Positions 53,982 through 62,625 of a stretch of DNA of 64,000 bases are shown piece by piece. Location of the stretch: assembly GCA_033762315.1 (NCBI GenBank), contig JANRLS010000063.1, forward strand, positions 35,506 to 99,505. Reading direction: 5' to 3'. Position 1 is the stretch's first letter. Each line of letters starts with the position of its first letter. This stretch comes from CAYLLN01 sp033762315 (GTDB taxonomy: Bacteria; Planctomycetota; Planctomycetia; Pirellulales; Pirellulaceae). The translations under genes and the position numbers were made by a program. The notes beneath the pieces are model-generated. The model was not told the DNA's origin and made no database searches. It worked only from the letters and a program-made list of their open reading frames with translations.

Positions 53982-54881
53982 GTGAAACTGACCGCCCCGC
54001 AACCGACGACACTCCCCCTGATGACCGCCGAGCGCCGGGCGGCGCTCGAGCGGCTCTTTTCGCGGATTGGCGAGGTCGCCACGCTGCCGACCTCGGCCCA
54101 GCGCATTCTGAACCTCACCGGCGACGAAAACGCCGATGCCGACGACATCCGCGAGGCGATTCAGAACGACCCGGTCCTCGTCGCCCGCCTCTTGCGGCGG
54201 CTCAACTCGTCGTACTACTCGCTCAGCAACAAAGTGGCCGACCTGAAAACGGCGGTCAGCCTGCTGGGGATGCGCGAAATTCGCAACCTGGCCCTGACCG
54301 TGTACGTCGCCCGCTTTTTCGATGCCGGCACCAGCCACGGCACCTACCAGCGCGAGCATTTGTGGACGCACAGCGTGGCGGTGGGGGCGGCGGCCCGGCT
54401 GGTGTCGCGGGTGTGCGGGCGGGCCGCGGCCGAAGAGGCGTATGTCGCCGGTTTGCTGCACGATATCGGCCTGATTTTGCTCGATCAGTCGCTGCGGAAG
54501 CATTTTTTCCGCGTGGTGGACGAGATCAACCCCGAAACGCCGACGCACGTCGTCGAAAACCGCCTGCTCAGCTTCGACCACGCCCTGCTCGGCGGCTTTG
54601 TCGCCAAACGGTGGAACTTTCCCGACCCGATCGCCGACGCCATCACCTTTCACCACCAGCCCTGGTCCTACACCGGCGAGCACCGCGACCTGTGCCACGT
54701 CGTCGCCGTCGCCAACTATCTCTGCAGCCGGGCCGGCTACACCTCGCTGGGCGTACACAACGTCGCCACCCCACCCGACGACGTTTATCGCAACCTGGGC
54801 CTTGACCAGGTCACCCTCGCCATCATCTGGGACGAGCTCGACAAAACGCTCGAAAAAGCGACCGCGCTGGCGAGTGCCTAA
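53982..54881 (+). CDS. HDOD-domain signalling protein
   Basis: A 299-residue protein whose core (residues ~15-220) is an HDOD domain: LPTSAQRILNLTGDENADAD, then LRRLNSSYYSL, LLGMREIRNLAL and HSVAVGAA, then the metal-type pair HDIGLILLD. HDOD proteins act in signal transduction without confirmed phosphohydrolase activity. GTG at 53982 is the first start; the ATG at 54021 is an alternative. It is divergent from the AAA ATPase gene. Confidence 0.8.
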   Translation: MKLTAPQPTTLPLMTAERRAALERLFSRIGEVATLPTSAQRILNLTGDENADADDIREAIQNDPVLVARLLRRLNSSYYSLSNKVADLKTAVSLLGMREIRNLALTVYVARFFDAGTSHGTYQREHLWTHSVAVGAAARLVSRVCGRAAAEEAYVAGLLHDIGLILLDQSLRKHFFRVVDEINPETPTHVVENRLLSFDHALLGGFVAKRWNFPDPIADAITFHHQPWSYTGEHRDLCHVVAVANYLCSRAGYTSLGVHNVATPPDDVYRNLGLDQVTLAIIWDELDKTLEKATALASA

Positions 54882-54882
54882 C

Positions 54883-54910
54883 GTGGGGCAGGTTTCCCAA
54901 CCTGCCGTGT
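54883..54910. repeat. GTGGGGCAGG...CCTGCCGTG palindrome at island edge
   Basis: GGCAGGTT-TCCC-AACCTGCC forms a perfect eight-pair stem with a four-base loop, framed by GTGG and GTGT. It matches the framework of the element at 45195-45224. It begins one base after the HDOD stop, at the left edge of the less GC-rich ATPase/nuclease pair. Confidence 0.7.
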
Positions 54911-55089
54911 CTTGCCCTCCCTTCTTGCCTTCCCTCGCTCTCTCTGGGATTCGCAGCGCCAGTCGCTCAGGTCCTGAACGAATTAGTTTGGCCTAACCAT
55001 GGGGCGGAACAAAAGGGTCAGTGTCACAACTCGAACATCCGGGTAGAATGTCCGACCGAGTTGACCTGGGAATCAGAAGGGGAGCAAGC

Positions 55090-56490
55090 GTGTACTTAAC
55101 TCATCTGGAAATCAAGGATGTCAAGTGCTTCAGCCATGAGACCTTGAACTTTGCCCACCAGGAACAGGACTACAGTGGTTGGAACGTTATTCTCGGCGGA
55201 AATGGAACGGGAAAGAGTACCTTGCTCCAAGGCATGGCTCTCGCACTCGTTGGCCCACTGATCGGTCAGCGACTTCTCTACAATGCCTCGGGATGGGCCA
55301 GGCAAGGCAAGGCTTTCGGCGAACTTTGCGCGGGCATTGCACCAGGTCAACATGACTCCGCCGTTGGTCAACCACGAAAAAAGCCGTACACCGCAGCGTT
55401 TGCTGTCACTGGCGATGCAACTATCGACATCGAAGGTCAAACCTACGATCAGCCGCAGTTGGTCCAGATGAAGGATGACAAGGTAGGCCTATCAAAGGGG
55501 CCGTATGCGGCCAACAAGAGTGGTTGGCTGGCATGCGGTTACGGCCCATTCCGACGCCTGACGGGAATGGGAGGAAGCGAAGAGTACGATCTTGTTTACT
55601 CCAGCGGAAGGGGGAAACGATTTGCCACGTTGTTCCGCGAAGGGGCGGCGATCACGAACTGTACAGAATGGCTTGTTTCGCTCTACACGAGGTCAATTGA
55701 CCCACATCAGTCTGAACCCGAAAGGATAAAATTTGAATCAGACTTGAAGCAGATTCTGGAGGTAATAAATGGGCTTCTGCCGGGAGGCGTTCGAATCGCA
55801 AAAGTAGATGCGAAGAACGTGTATTTTAATACAGTCGGGGGAGTGGAGGTCACGGTTCCGGAATTGAGCGATGGATATCGCAGCTTTCTCGCCTTGGCGA
55901 TTGATCTTCTTCGGCACACACATGAATCGGTGCATGACTTGTCAAGCGTCGTGAGCCGTATCGACGACATAACTCGCGTTACGATGGACGGCGTTGTGCT
56001 CATAGACGAAGTTGATGCACATTTACACCCGCGCTGGCAACGGGAAATTGGTTTTCGTCTGTGCAATGCGTTTCCGCAACTTCAATTCATAGTCACAAGC
56101 CATAGTCCGTTTGTGGCTCAAGCTGCCAGCGAAAATGGACTGTTCGTCTTGCGGCAACTAAAGGGCCAGAGGTTTGTCGAAGTCTTGACGGATGTAAAGT
56201 CCACGCGAGGCTGGAGCGTTGGCCAAGTCCTTACCAATCCATCCCTATTTGATCTGGAGGGAACGAGAGATGAAGAGACCGAACGTCTCATGAGGGAGCA
56301 CTCCGAACTGGTTGCGAAGCGCGAATGGCAGCAGCTTTCCGGTGACGAGCAGTCTCGCCTTGTTGTTTTAGAAAAGGAACTTGCCGAACGACTCACTGCC
56401 CCCGGAGAGTCCACCGATGAAATCAAGCGCCAGGAGTTAATGCGAGAATACGTTGAGAAGACATTGAACCGCCTGGAGGCGACCAAGTGA
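55090..56490 (+). CDS. RecF/ABC-type ATPase, PtuA-like (Septu anti-phage)
   Basis: A 466-residue ATPase. Walker A is GGNGTGKST at 36-44, the signature LSDGYRS at 259-265 replaces canonical LSGGE, Walker B VVLIDE is at 302-307, and SHSPF at 337-341 contains the switch histidine. It is followed in a GTGA overlap by an HNH gene, the PtuA/PtuB gene pair of Septu. The GTG at 55090 (YLTHLEIKDVKCF) has GGGGAG as a Shine-Dalgarno; an earlier GTG at 55021 would add 23 residues. Codon use and base content are less GC-rich than the surroundings, indicating acquisition by transfer. No reverse transcriptase is upstream. Confidence 0.8.
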   Translation: MYLTHLEIKDVKCFSHETLNFAHQEQDYSGWNVILGGNGTGKSTLLQGMALALVGPLIGQRLLYNASGWARQGKAFGELCAGIAPGQHDSAVGQPRKKPYTAAFAVTGDATIDIEGQTYDQPQLVQMKDDKVGLSKGPYAANKSGWLACGYGPFRRLTGMGGSEEYDLVYSSGRGKRFATLFREGAAITNCTEWLVSLYTRSIDPHQSEPERIKFESDLKQILEVINGLLPGGVRIAKVDAKNVYFNTVGGVEVTVPELSDGYRSFLALAIDLLRHTHESVHDLSSVVSRIDDITRVTMDGVVLIDEVDAHLHPRWQREIGFRLCNAFPQLQFIVTSHSPFVAQAASENGLFVLRQLKGQRFVEVLTDVKSTRGWSVGQVLTNPSLFDLEGTRDEETERLMREHSELVAKREWQQLSGDEQSRLVVLEKELAERLTAPGESTDEIKRQELMREYVEKTLNRLEATK

Positions 56491-57224
56491 TTCGCATCGT
56501 CCGCTCCAAGGAAGAAGATATCTTGGATGATCGAACCAGACAGTATCTCCAGACACGACAGTCCGAGGCGAATCAGTTTCTCAAGGGGTCCACATCGATC
56601 AACAACGCATGGAACGCGTTCTTGAAAACCAAGGCAAGAGCGAAGATTTCTGCGGCACTTGACACGCTGTCCCACGAAAAGTGTGCCTACTGCGAACAGG
56701 TCGCTGCAAAGGATATCGAACATTTCTATCCTAAGGGAGAGTTTCCCGAGCGGATGTTCAGTTGGTCAAACTTTCTTAAGGGGTGCAAGAACTGCAATAA
56801 TGCCAAGCGGGAATGGTTTCCACTTTATGGTGGGAGTCCTTTGCTGATTGATCCGTACTCAGAAGAGCCATTGGATTTTCTCCGCTGGGACTTTACAACC
56901 GGAAAGACGATCATGAACCCAGTTGAACCGGCGCACACAAGGGCGAAGGAAACACGTGACGTTTTTAGCTTGGATCAAGAGCCGATTCGAGAAGAACGAC
57001 GGCAAAAGTTCCTAGACGTCCAATATCTGCTCGCACGCGTGGTTGAAGAGAATCCAGTTGGAGCCGAAACCAAGGACCGGTTGCGGGATCATCTTGCCGC
57101 AAATCGTCCCTGGCTTGGCATAGTGAGATGTCTATTCCGTTTTCCTGGTCGGTTTCAATCTCTGATTTCCTCTGCGCGGCAAAAGCTACCCGAGATTGAT
57201 GATTGGACCAAGGCTTGGCTTTAG
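56487..57224 (+). CDS. HNH endonuclease-like, PtuB (Septu anti-phage)
   Basis: A 245-residue protein. Zinc-type cysteines C66-x2-C69 (CAYC) and C100-x2-C103 (CKNC) flank the core D-I-E-H at 76-79 and N95, followed by N104 in CNNAK, the HNH arrangement (beta-beta-alpha metal fold) of the PtuB/TIGR02646-like group. It starts at GTG overlapping the ATPase stop by four bases. In Septu, PtuA senses infection and licenses PtuB to cut nucleic acid. The base composition shift seen in the ATPase continues to its end. Confidence 0.78.
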   Translation: MIRIVRSKEEDILDDRTRQYLQTRQSEANQFLKGSTSINNAWNAFLKTKARAKISAALDTLSHEKCAYCEQVAAKDIEHFYPKGEFPERMFSWSNFLKGCKNCNNAKREWFPLYGGSPLLIDPYSEEPLDFLRWDFTTGKTIMNPVEPAHTRAKETRDVFSLDQEPIREERRQKFLDVQYLLARVVEENPVGAETKDRLRDHLAANRPWLGIVRCLFRFPGRFQSLISSARQKLPEIDDWTKAWL

Positions 57225-57412
57225 CGAGCGACTGCATGTTCAGCCTGACTGGCCAGACTTAGCAAGAGCCAGCAAACGTCGGCAGGCGCTGGCGGTTGCC
57301 CGTTCCCATCCGCCGCCATTGCGGCGGCGCGGGGGGGGAGGCTAAGGTGAAGTGGCGGGCCGCGGGGGGCGCGGGGCCGCTCTTTTCGCAAGCTAGGGTC
57401 GCGTCGCGCTAC

Positions 57413-59479
57413 ATGCTGGCTTATCTGGTCATTCGAGAAGGGAGCAAGTGGACGGACGTGTATCGTCTCGTCCCCGGCCGCACGGTCACGATCGGCCGCG
57501 CCGGCACCAACCAGATCGTCATCAAGGACGAACGCGCCAGCCGCAATCACGCCGAGATTTTCGTCACCCGCGGCGTCTGGACGCTGCGCGACCTCGACAG
57601 CCGCAACGGAACCTTCGTGGGAGAGCGGCAGATTCGGGGCGACTATACCCTCTCGCCGGGGGATGTGGTGCGCATCGCCCAGTGCCAAATGGCCTTTGTG
57701 CAGGATCTGAGCCAGGCCTTTCCCGAGACGCCCGGCGGGGGCCATGCCCTGCTCGACCGCCTGCCATTGGGGGAGGAAACGGTCAGCGGGGCCCTTATTT
57801 CCGAGACCGGCGGGGTCAGCGATTCGAGCGTCTTCGCCGGCGACGACCGCGAGCCGCAAACGATCACCCACCGCCGCAATCAAACCCGCTTTCTCGTGCC
57901 CGATTCGGTGGCCGATGTCGCCGTGCCGCGGCTGGGGCAGGCGGCCGCCAAGCTGTGCCGGCTGGCGTTTGAACTGGCGAGCCAGCCCGACGCGACCGCC
58001 GTTTCGCACCTCGCCCTGAATGGCCTGTTTGAAAGCACCAACATCGATGCCGGAGCGGTGCTGCTGGTGCCGCGTGGCTTCGACGGGGAACCGGCCCCAC
58101 CGGACCTGGCGATTGTCGCCTCGCGGACCGATGTCGAGCCGACCTACCATCGCCCCTCGACGCTGCTCGCGAGCACCGCCCTGCGCGATGGTGAAGCGGT
58201 GCTGGCCCGCAATATCGCGGGCGATAGCCAGCTTAGCTCGAAGGATAGCAAGGGGGAATTTCATGCCACGGCGGCGATTTGCGCCCCGATTCGGCAAGAC
58301 CGAAAAGTGATCGGGCTGATTCACTTGTATTCGACCAAAACCGACCGCGCCCCGGACCCGGACGACCTTGAATTCACGCTCGCCGTGGCCGACAACGTGG
58401 CCCTCGCCCTGCGAAACCTGGCCCGCCAGCAAGAACTGGCCGAGAACCTGAATCAAACGCGAAACGAAATCCAGCAGCTCCGCAAGCAATTGGGGGCCGA
58501 AAGCGATCTCGTCGGCTCCAGCCCCATGCTGGCCGGCGTGCAGCAGCAGATCATGCGTGCCGCGCCGAGCCGGGCGACGGTGCTGATTCGCGGCGAAAGT
58601 GGCGTCGGCAAGGAGTTGGTCGCCCGGGCGATGCACTATGCCAGCCCGCGCAAGAAGGGGCCGTTTGTGTGCCTCAACTGCGCCGCCCTTACCGAAACGC
58701 TGCTCGAAAGCGAGCTGTTTGGCCACGAGCGGGGGGCCTTCACCGGCGCGACGGAGCGGAAGATCGGCAAGTTCGAGGCGGCCCACCAGGGAACGCTGAT
58801 GCTCGACGAAATCGGCGAGATGAGCCCGTCGATTCAGGCCAAGTTTTTGCGGGTGCTGGAGGGGCATCCCTTCGAGCGGGTTGGCGGCGCTCAGCCGATC
58901 AAGACCGACGTGCGGACGATCGCCGCGACCAATCGCGATCTGGAAAAGGCGGTGGCCGAGGGTTCTTTCCGCCGCGATTTGTATTTTCGCCTGCGAGTGG
59001 TCGAAATTCTTGTGCCCCCGCTGCGCAAGCGGCCGGAAGACATCGTCGAACTGGCCGACTATTTCCTGGAGCGGTTCAATGCCGAAACGGGGCGAAAGAT
59101 TCGGGGTTACACCCCCGAAGCGTTGCACTTGATGCAAAAATATCGCTGGCCGGGGAATGTGCGCGAGCTGAAAAACGTCGTCGAGCGGGCGGTAGTGCTG
59201 TCGCGGTCCGATTTTATCGACACCGAGGATTTGAATTTGTCGTCGGTCGCCGCCAGCGATTCGGGCGAAGTCCCCCTCGCGAGCCCCAAGTCCACCTTCG
59301 AACCGCTGTCGCTCGATGATGTCGAACGCAAACACATTCACGCCACGCTCAAGGCGACCGGTTGGAATAAGAGTCGCACGGCGGCAATTCTGGGGGTCGA
59401 ACGTTCGACGCTGGACCGCAAGATTAAACGCTACGACCTCAAGCCTCCACATGCCCGCGATGGCGACTGGGCCGAATGA
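57413..59479 (+). CDS. Sigma-54-dependent activator with FHA and GAF domains
   Basis: A 688-residue regulator. An N-terminal FHA domain (residues ~22-85, SRNHAEIFV, DLDSRNGTFVG) and GAF domain (~170-330) precede an AAA+ sigma-54-interacting domain: Walker A GESGVGKE, GAFTGA (441-446) for contacting sigma-54, Walker B LMLDEIGEM. A FIS-type helix-turn-helix ends it (GWNKSRTAAILGVERSTLDR). It activates promoters bound by RpoN; phosphothreonine input via FHA replaces a receiver. The ATG at 57413 is chosen (LAYLVIREG). It overlaps the next gene by ATGA. No clear -24/-12 site was found nearby. Confidence 0.9.
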   Translation: MLAYLVIREGSKWTDVYRLVPGRTVTIGRAGTNQIVIKDERASRNHAEIFVTRGVWTLRDLDSRNGTFVGERQIRGDYTLSPGDVVRIAQCQMAFVQDLSQAFPETPGGGHALLDRLPLGEETVSGALISETGGVSDSSVFAGDDREPQTITHRRNQTRFLVPDSVADVAVPRLGQAAAKLCRLAFELASQPDATAVSHLALNGLFESTNIDAGAVLLVPRGFDGEPAPPDLAIVASRTDVEPTYHRPSTLLASTALRDGEAVLARNIAGDSQLSSKDSKGEFHATAAICAPIRQDRKVIGLIHLYSTKTDRAPDPDDLEFTLAVADNVALALRNLARQQELAENLNQTRNEIQQLRKQLGAESDLVGSSPMLAGVQQQIMRAAPSRATVLIRGESGVGKELVARAMHYASPRKKGPFVCLNCAALTETLLESELFGHERGAFTGATERKIGKFEAAHQGTLMLDEIGEMSPSIQAKFLRVLEGHPFERVGGAQPIKTDVRTIAATNRDLEKAVAEGSFRRDLYFRLRVVEILVPPLRKRPEDIVELADYFLERFNAETGRKIRGYTPEALHLMQKYRWPGNVRELKNVVERAVVLSRSDFIDTEDLNLSSVAASDSGEVPLASPKSTFEPLSLDDVERKHIHATLKATGWNKSRTAAILGVERSTLDRKIKRYDLKPPHARDGDWAE

Positions 59480-60264
59480 GCATCCTCGACCGATTTTCGC
59501 TCCGCGGCAAAGTCGCCCTGGTCACTGCCGGGGCCGGGCCGCTGTTCGGGCACAGCATTTCCACCGCGCTCGCCGAAGCCGGGGCAACCGTCGTCACCGC
59601 CTCGCGGTCGCTCGCGCGGAACGAAGAATTCGCCGCGGCGCAGCGGGCCTTGGGGCACGATGTGCATGGCCTGGCGTGCGACATCGAAGATTTAGCCTCG
59701 ATCGATGCCTTGCATGACGAGCTGGCGACCCGATTTGGCCGGCTCGATGTGCTGGTGAATAGCGCGCTGGCCCGCGAGGGGCATGTCGGCTCGTTGGATG
59801 AGCAATCGGCCGACGCCTGGCAGCACGCGGCCAGTGGCGATTTCGCCGGCCTCTTTCGGCAATGTCAGCGGGCGGTGGCGACGATGACGAAGCAGGGCGG
59901 GGGTTCGATCATCAATATCGGCAGCATTTATGGGGTCGTTTCCAACGACCCGACGATCTACGAGGGGACTTCGATGGTTCAGCCGCCGACTTATAACTTC
60001 ATGAAGGGGGGGATGATTAACTTCACGCGCTATCTCGCCTGCTATTATGGCCGGCACGGCATTCGGGCGAACTGTATCAGCCCGGGGGGATACTTCAACG
60101 ATCAGCCGACGCCGTTCGTCGAGCAATATTGCCGCCGCGTGCCGGTGGGGCGAATGTTGGGGGAGCGGGATATTCAAGGAGCGGTGGTGTTTCTCGCGTC
60201 CGATGCCTCGGCCTATGTGACCGGGCACAACCTGCTGGTCGATGGAGGCTGGACGTGCCTCTAG
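59476..60264 (+). CDS. Short-chain dehydrogenase/reductase
   Basis: A 262-residue classical SDR with LVTAGAGPLFG (cofactor loop, an unusual Ala-Gly-Pro in place of TGGSxGIG), IINIGSIYG (Ser site), and YNFMKGG (Tyr-x-x-x-Lys). ANCISPGGY and a final VDGGWTCL fit the family. It is translationally coupled to the sigma-54 activator (ATGA) and overlapped by the downstream oxidoreductase. The SDR/Gfo-Idh pair resembles those of sugar nucleotide or nonulosonic-acid (PtmA-like) pathways; substrate not proven. Confidence 0.88.
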   Translation: MSILDRFSLRGKVALVTAGAGPLFGHSISTALAEAGATVVTASRSLARNEEFAAAQRALGHDVHGLACDIEDLASIDALHDELATRFGRLDVLVNSALAREGHVGSLDEQSADAWQHAASGDFAGLFRQCQRAVATMTKQGGGSIINIGSIYGVVSNDPTIYEGTSMVQPPTYNFMKGGMINFTRYLACYYGRHGIRANCISPGGYFNDQPTPFVEQYCRRVPVGRMLGERDIQGAVVFLASDASAYVTGHNLLVDGGWTCL

Positions 60265-61256
60265 TACTCGTGGTCGGCGGCGGCTCGATTGGCGAGCGGC
60301 ATCTGCGCTGTTTTCAGCAGGTGGGTTGCGAGGTGGCCCTCTGCGAGGCAAGCGACGAAAGGCGAATGGCCCTGTCGCGGCAATATGGGCTGACGCGGGT
60401 CTTTGCAGCGGTTGAGGAGGCAACCAAAAAGCGTTGGGAGGGCGTGGCGATCTGCACGCCGGCCCACCTGCATGTCGAGCACGCCTTGCAACTGGCTCCT
60501 TTCACGCCGGCCCTCTTGATCGAAAAGCCGCTCTGCACGCGGATCGAAGACGCGGCGAAGCTGACGGCGGGCTTGGCGGGCAAGGTCGTGCAAATCGCCT
60601 ATGTGCTGCGGGCCCATCCGGCTGTCGTTCAAGCGCGAGCCTGGCTGGCGGCTGGCGAGATCGGCCCGCTCCGCGAGGTGACGGTCGCTGCCGGGCAGCA
60701 TTTTCCCACATTTCGCCCCGCTTATCGGCAGATCTATTATGCCCGCCGCGAAACCGGTGGCGGCGCGATCCAAGACGCGGCGACGCACCAGTTCGACCTG
60801 ATCCAGTCGCTGGCTGGCCGCCTCGATTGGGTGTTCTGCGACTGTGCCCACCAGCAACTGCCCGATGTCGAGGTGGAAGACACCGTGCATCTGGTCGGGC
60901 GAACCGGGGGCGGCGCGGTGCTGGTGTCGCTGGCCCTCAACCAGTTCATGGCGCCCAACGAAACGCACGTGCAACTGCATGGCGGCCGGGGAAGCATCGC
61001 CATTCGACTGCACGAGCAGCGGGCCGGACTCTTTCGCCACGGCGATGCCGACTGGACCTGGACCGAGCCGCTCGTGACGGAAAGGGACGAATTATTCCGT
61101 GCCCAAGCCCGCACGTTCCTCGCCGCTGCCGCTGGCCAGGCTCCGGTGCTTTGCACGCTCGACGATGGCCTCGCCGCCTTGCGCGTAAACCTCGCCGCCC
61201 TCCAGTCGGCCGAGCGGCGGGAGGTGGTTCCGCTAGCTCAGTCGGTCATTCCGTAG
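60255..61256 (+). CDS. Gfo/Idh/MocA-family oxidoreductase (second)
   Basis: A 333-residue protein. The start is GTG at 60255 (PLVLVVGGGSIGERHLR), inside the end of the SDR gene; an earlier frame to 60129 lacks the fold. The Rossmann core has AICTPAHLHVEHALQ, and LLIEKPLC supplies the family EKP lysine, unlike the 315 gene. A C-terminal QDAATHQFDLIQSL includes the typical His. It probably works together with the SDR on one sugar-like compound. Confidence 0.85.
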   Translation: MPLVLVVGGGSIGERHLRCFQQVGCEVALCEASDERRMALSRQYGLTRVFAAVEEATKKRWEGVAICTPAHLHVEHALQLAPFTPALLIEKPLCTRIEDAAKLTAGLAGKVVQIAYVLRAHPAVVQARAWLAAGEIGPLREVTVAAGQHFPTFRPAYRQIYYARRETGGGAIQDAATHQFDLIQSLAGRLDWVFCDCAHQQLPDVEVEDTVHLVGRTGGGAVLVSLALNQFMAPNETHVQLHGGRGSIAIRLHEQRAGLFRHGDADWTWTEPLVTERDELFRAQARTFLAAAAGQAPVLCTLDDGLAALRVNLAALQSAERREVVPLAQSVIP

Positions 61257-61594
61257 CCACAAGCGGGTCCCAGAACTCCCCGTTCTGGTTGCTTTTGCGA
61301 GTGTGATCTTCCCGGTCATGCGAGGCCAATGCCGAAGCGTCCTTAGGTCTGGCAAATTCTGCGGACTGCGGGCACTCTGCCCGCTGATCCTGTTGTGCGG
61401 CGTGGCACGAATTCTATTTGCCGAATTCGCTGAACTTGATTGCAAAATGCCTGGACATCGCCGCGCGCGAATTTGTAGTTTGGCCTTGGGCGTCGGATTG
61501 ATAGCTTCCAAATAGCGAATCAATGGGCGAGGGGCGGAAAGTATCGTGATTACAAGTCTCTATTATTGAGGCAGGGGCAGCACCCTGAACGGCT
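61257..61594. other. 338-base intergenic region with a terminator hairpin
   Basis: Contains a perfect seven-pair stem CCAGAAC-TCCCC-GTTCTGG (61270-61288) followed by TTGCTTTTGC, a likely terminator for the preceding oxidoreductase operon. The remainder is slightly more AT-rich toward the downstream ATG at 61595 and should contain its promoter; I can identify no convincing boxes. A short open frame (61303-61515) has no coding character. Confidence 0.55.
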
Positions 61595-62608
61595 ATGGAT
61601 TTAGGCACCTTCACTTCGGGAACTACGATCAGACATGACAGTTCCAGCATCATCAGCGAGCCGCACATCAGTCCGGAGCAGCACGCGTGCCTCGGTCTAT
61701 TCGGCAAAGTTCAAGAGCTTTTGCAAAGCTCGCCCAGCGACGACGCGGCGCATCAATCGCTGGACGAGCTTTTCGGCACGCTACGCGACTGCAAGCAAAG
61801 TACATCGTCCGATGTTTGGGCGGGGCTCGTGCGAACTTTCCGCAAGCATCCGCTGATGGAACTGCTGCATCGCGATCCGTTCACGTTCCGTGCTTACAGT
61901 AAGCCTCGCGGCTATGCGGGGGACGCGGTGATGATGGACTACATCTACGGCCGCGAGGAGCTGTGGCCGATGCCGGAAACCGACGCGATCGGCCGGCATG
62001 TCTTCAACTACACGACGCAGGCGCCGGCATCGGAGGGGGTGCGGTCGCGGCGGGCCCATATCGCGGCATTCATCGACCGATTGACCCAGGAGCGGCGGCG
62101 GCCGCACATTCTTTCCATCGCTTGCGGCCATCTGCGGGAGGTCAACCTCTCGGCCGCCATTCGCCGCCGCAAAACGGGCCGGCTGGTGGCTCTCGATGCC
62201 GATGCGGCAAGCCTGACCGAAGTGCAGCGGGCGTACGGCGTGTACGGGGTCGAAACCGTGGCGGCGTCGTTTCGCGAGATGCTGCAGGTGCATCGCAAGA
62301 CGGGAGACTTCGATCTCGTCTATTCGACCGGACTGTTCGACTATCTCAATCAGCGGACGGCGCGACGACTCGTCACGAGTATGTTCAAGATGCTGCGGCC
62401 TGGCGGAGTGGTTCTCGTCGCTAATTTCCTGCCGGCGGTACGCGATATCGGTTATATGGAAACCTTCATGGATTGGAATCTGATCTATCGCTCGCGCGGC
62501 GATATGATGGATCTGACAATGGATATTCCAGAAGACGATATCAGGGAAGTGACGGTCCTCTCCGAGGAATTCCGTAATATCGTATTCTTGCAAGTGACAA
62601 AAAATTAG
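61595..62608 (+). CDS. SAM-dependent methyltransferase, PhcB-like (hydroxy-fatty-acid ester signal synthase family)
   Basis: A 337-residue protein. An N-terminal helical region carries FRAYSKPRGYAGDAVMMDYI, characteristic of the PhcB family from Ralstonia, which methylates 3-hydroxy fatty acids to make the quorum signal. The class I core follows: ILSIACGHLREVNLS (motif I, with GCG changed to ACG), LVALDADAASL and DLVYSTGLFDYLNQ. It converges on a hybrid histidine kinase 17 bases away. Many annotated relatives are called extracellular-factor methyl ester biosynthesis proteins; the actual substrate here is not established. Confidence 0.75.
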   Translation: MDLGTFTSGTTIRHDSSSIISEPHISPEQHACLGLFGKVQELLQSSPSDDAAHQSLDELFGTLRDCKQSTSSDVWAGLVRTFRKHPLMELLHRDPFTFRAYSKPRGYAGDAVMMDYIYGREELWPMPETDAIGRHVFNYTTQAPASEGVRSRRAHIAAFIDRLTQERRRPHILSIACGHLREVNLSAAIRRRKTGRLVALDADAASLTEVQRAYGVYGVETVAASFREMLQVHRKTGDFDLVYSTGLFDYLNQRTARRLVTSMFKMLRPGGVVLVANFLPAVRDIGYMETFMDWNLIYRSRGDMMDLTMDIPEDDIREVTVLSEEFRNIVFLQVTKN

Positions 62609-62625
62609 ATCGATCAGTAGGGTAA

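Noticed and set aside
52209..54758. AAA ATPase extended to 849 residues
   Set aside because: The extra N-terminus is antisense to the HDOD gene and has no homology; the ATG at 53747 gives a coherent protein.
55021..55090. PtuA-like ATPase starting at GTG 55021
   Set aside because: The added 23 residues precede the normal N-terminal strand; the GTG at 55090 has a GGGGAG ribosome site at proper distance.
57221..59452. Long open frame (743 codons) on the minus strand opposite the sigma-54 activator
   Set aside because: Exactly antisense to a gene with full FHA/GAF/AAA+/FIS motifs; Arg/His/Gly-rich with no domain. GC-rich coding DNA produces such frames.
61303..61515. 70-codon frame before the PhcB-like gene
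   Set aside because: Mixed composition, no domain, and it contains no ribosome-binding site; more likely a leader/promoter region.
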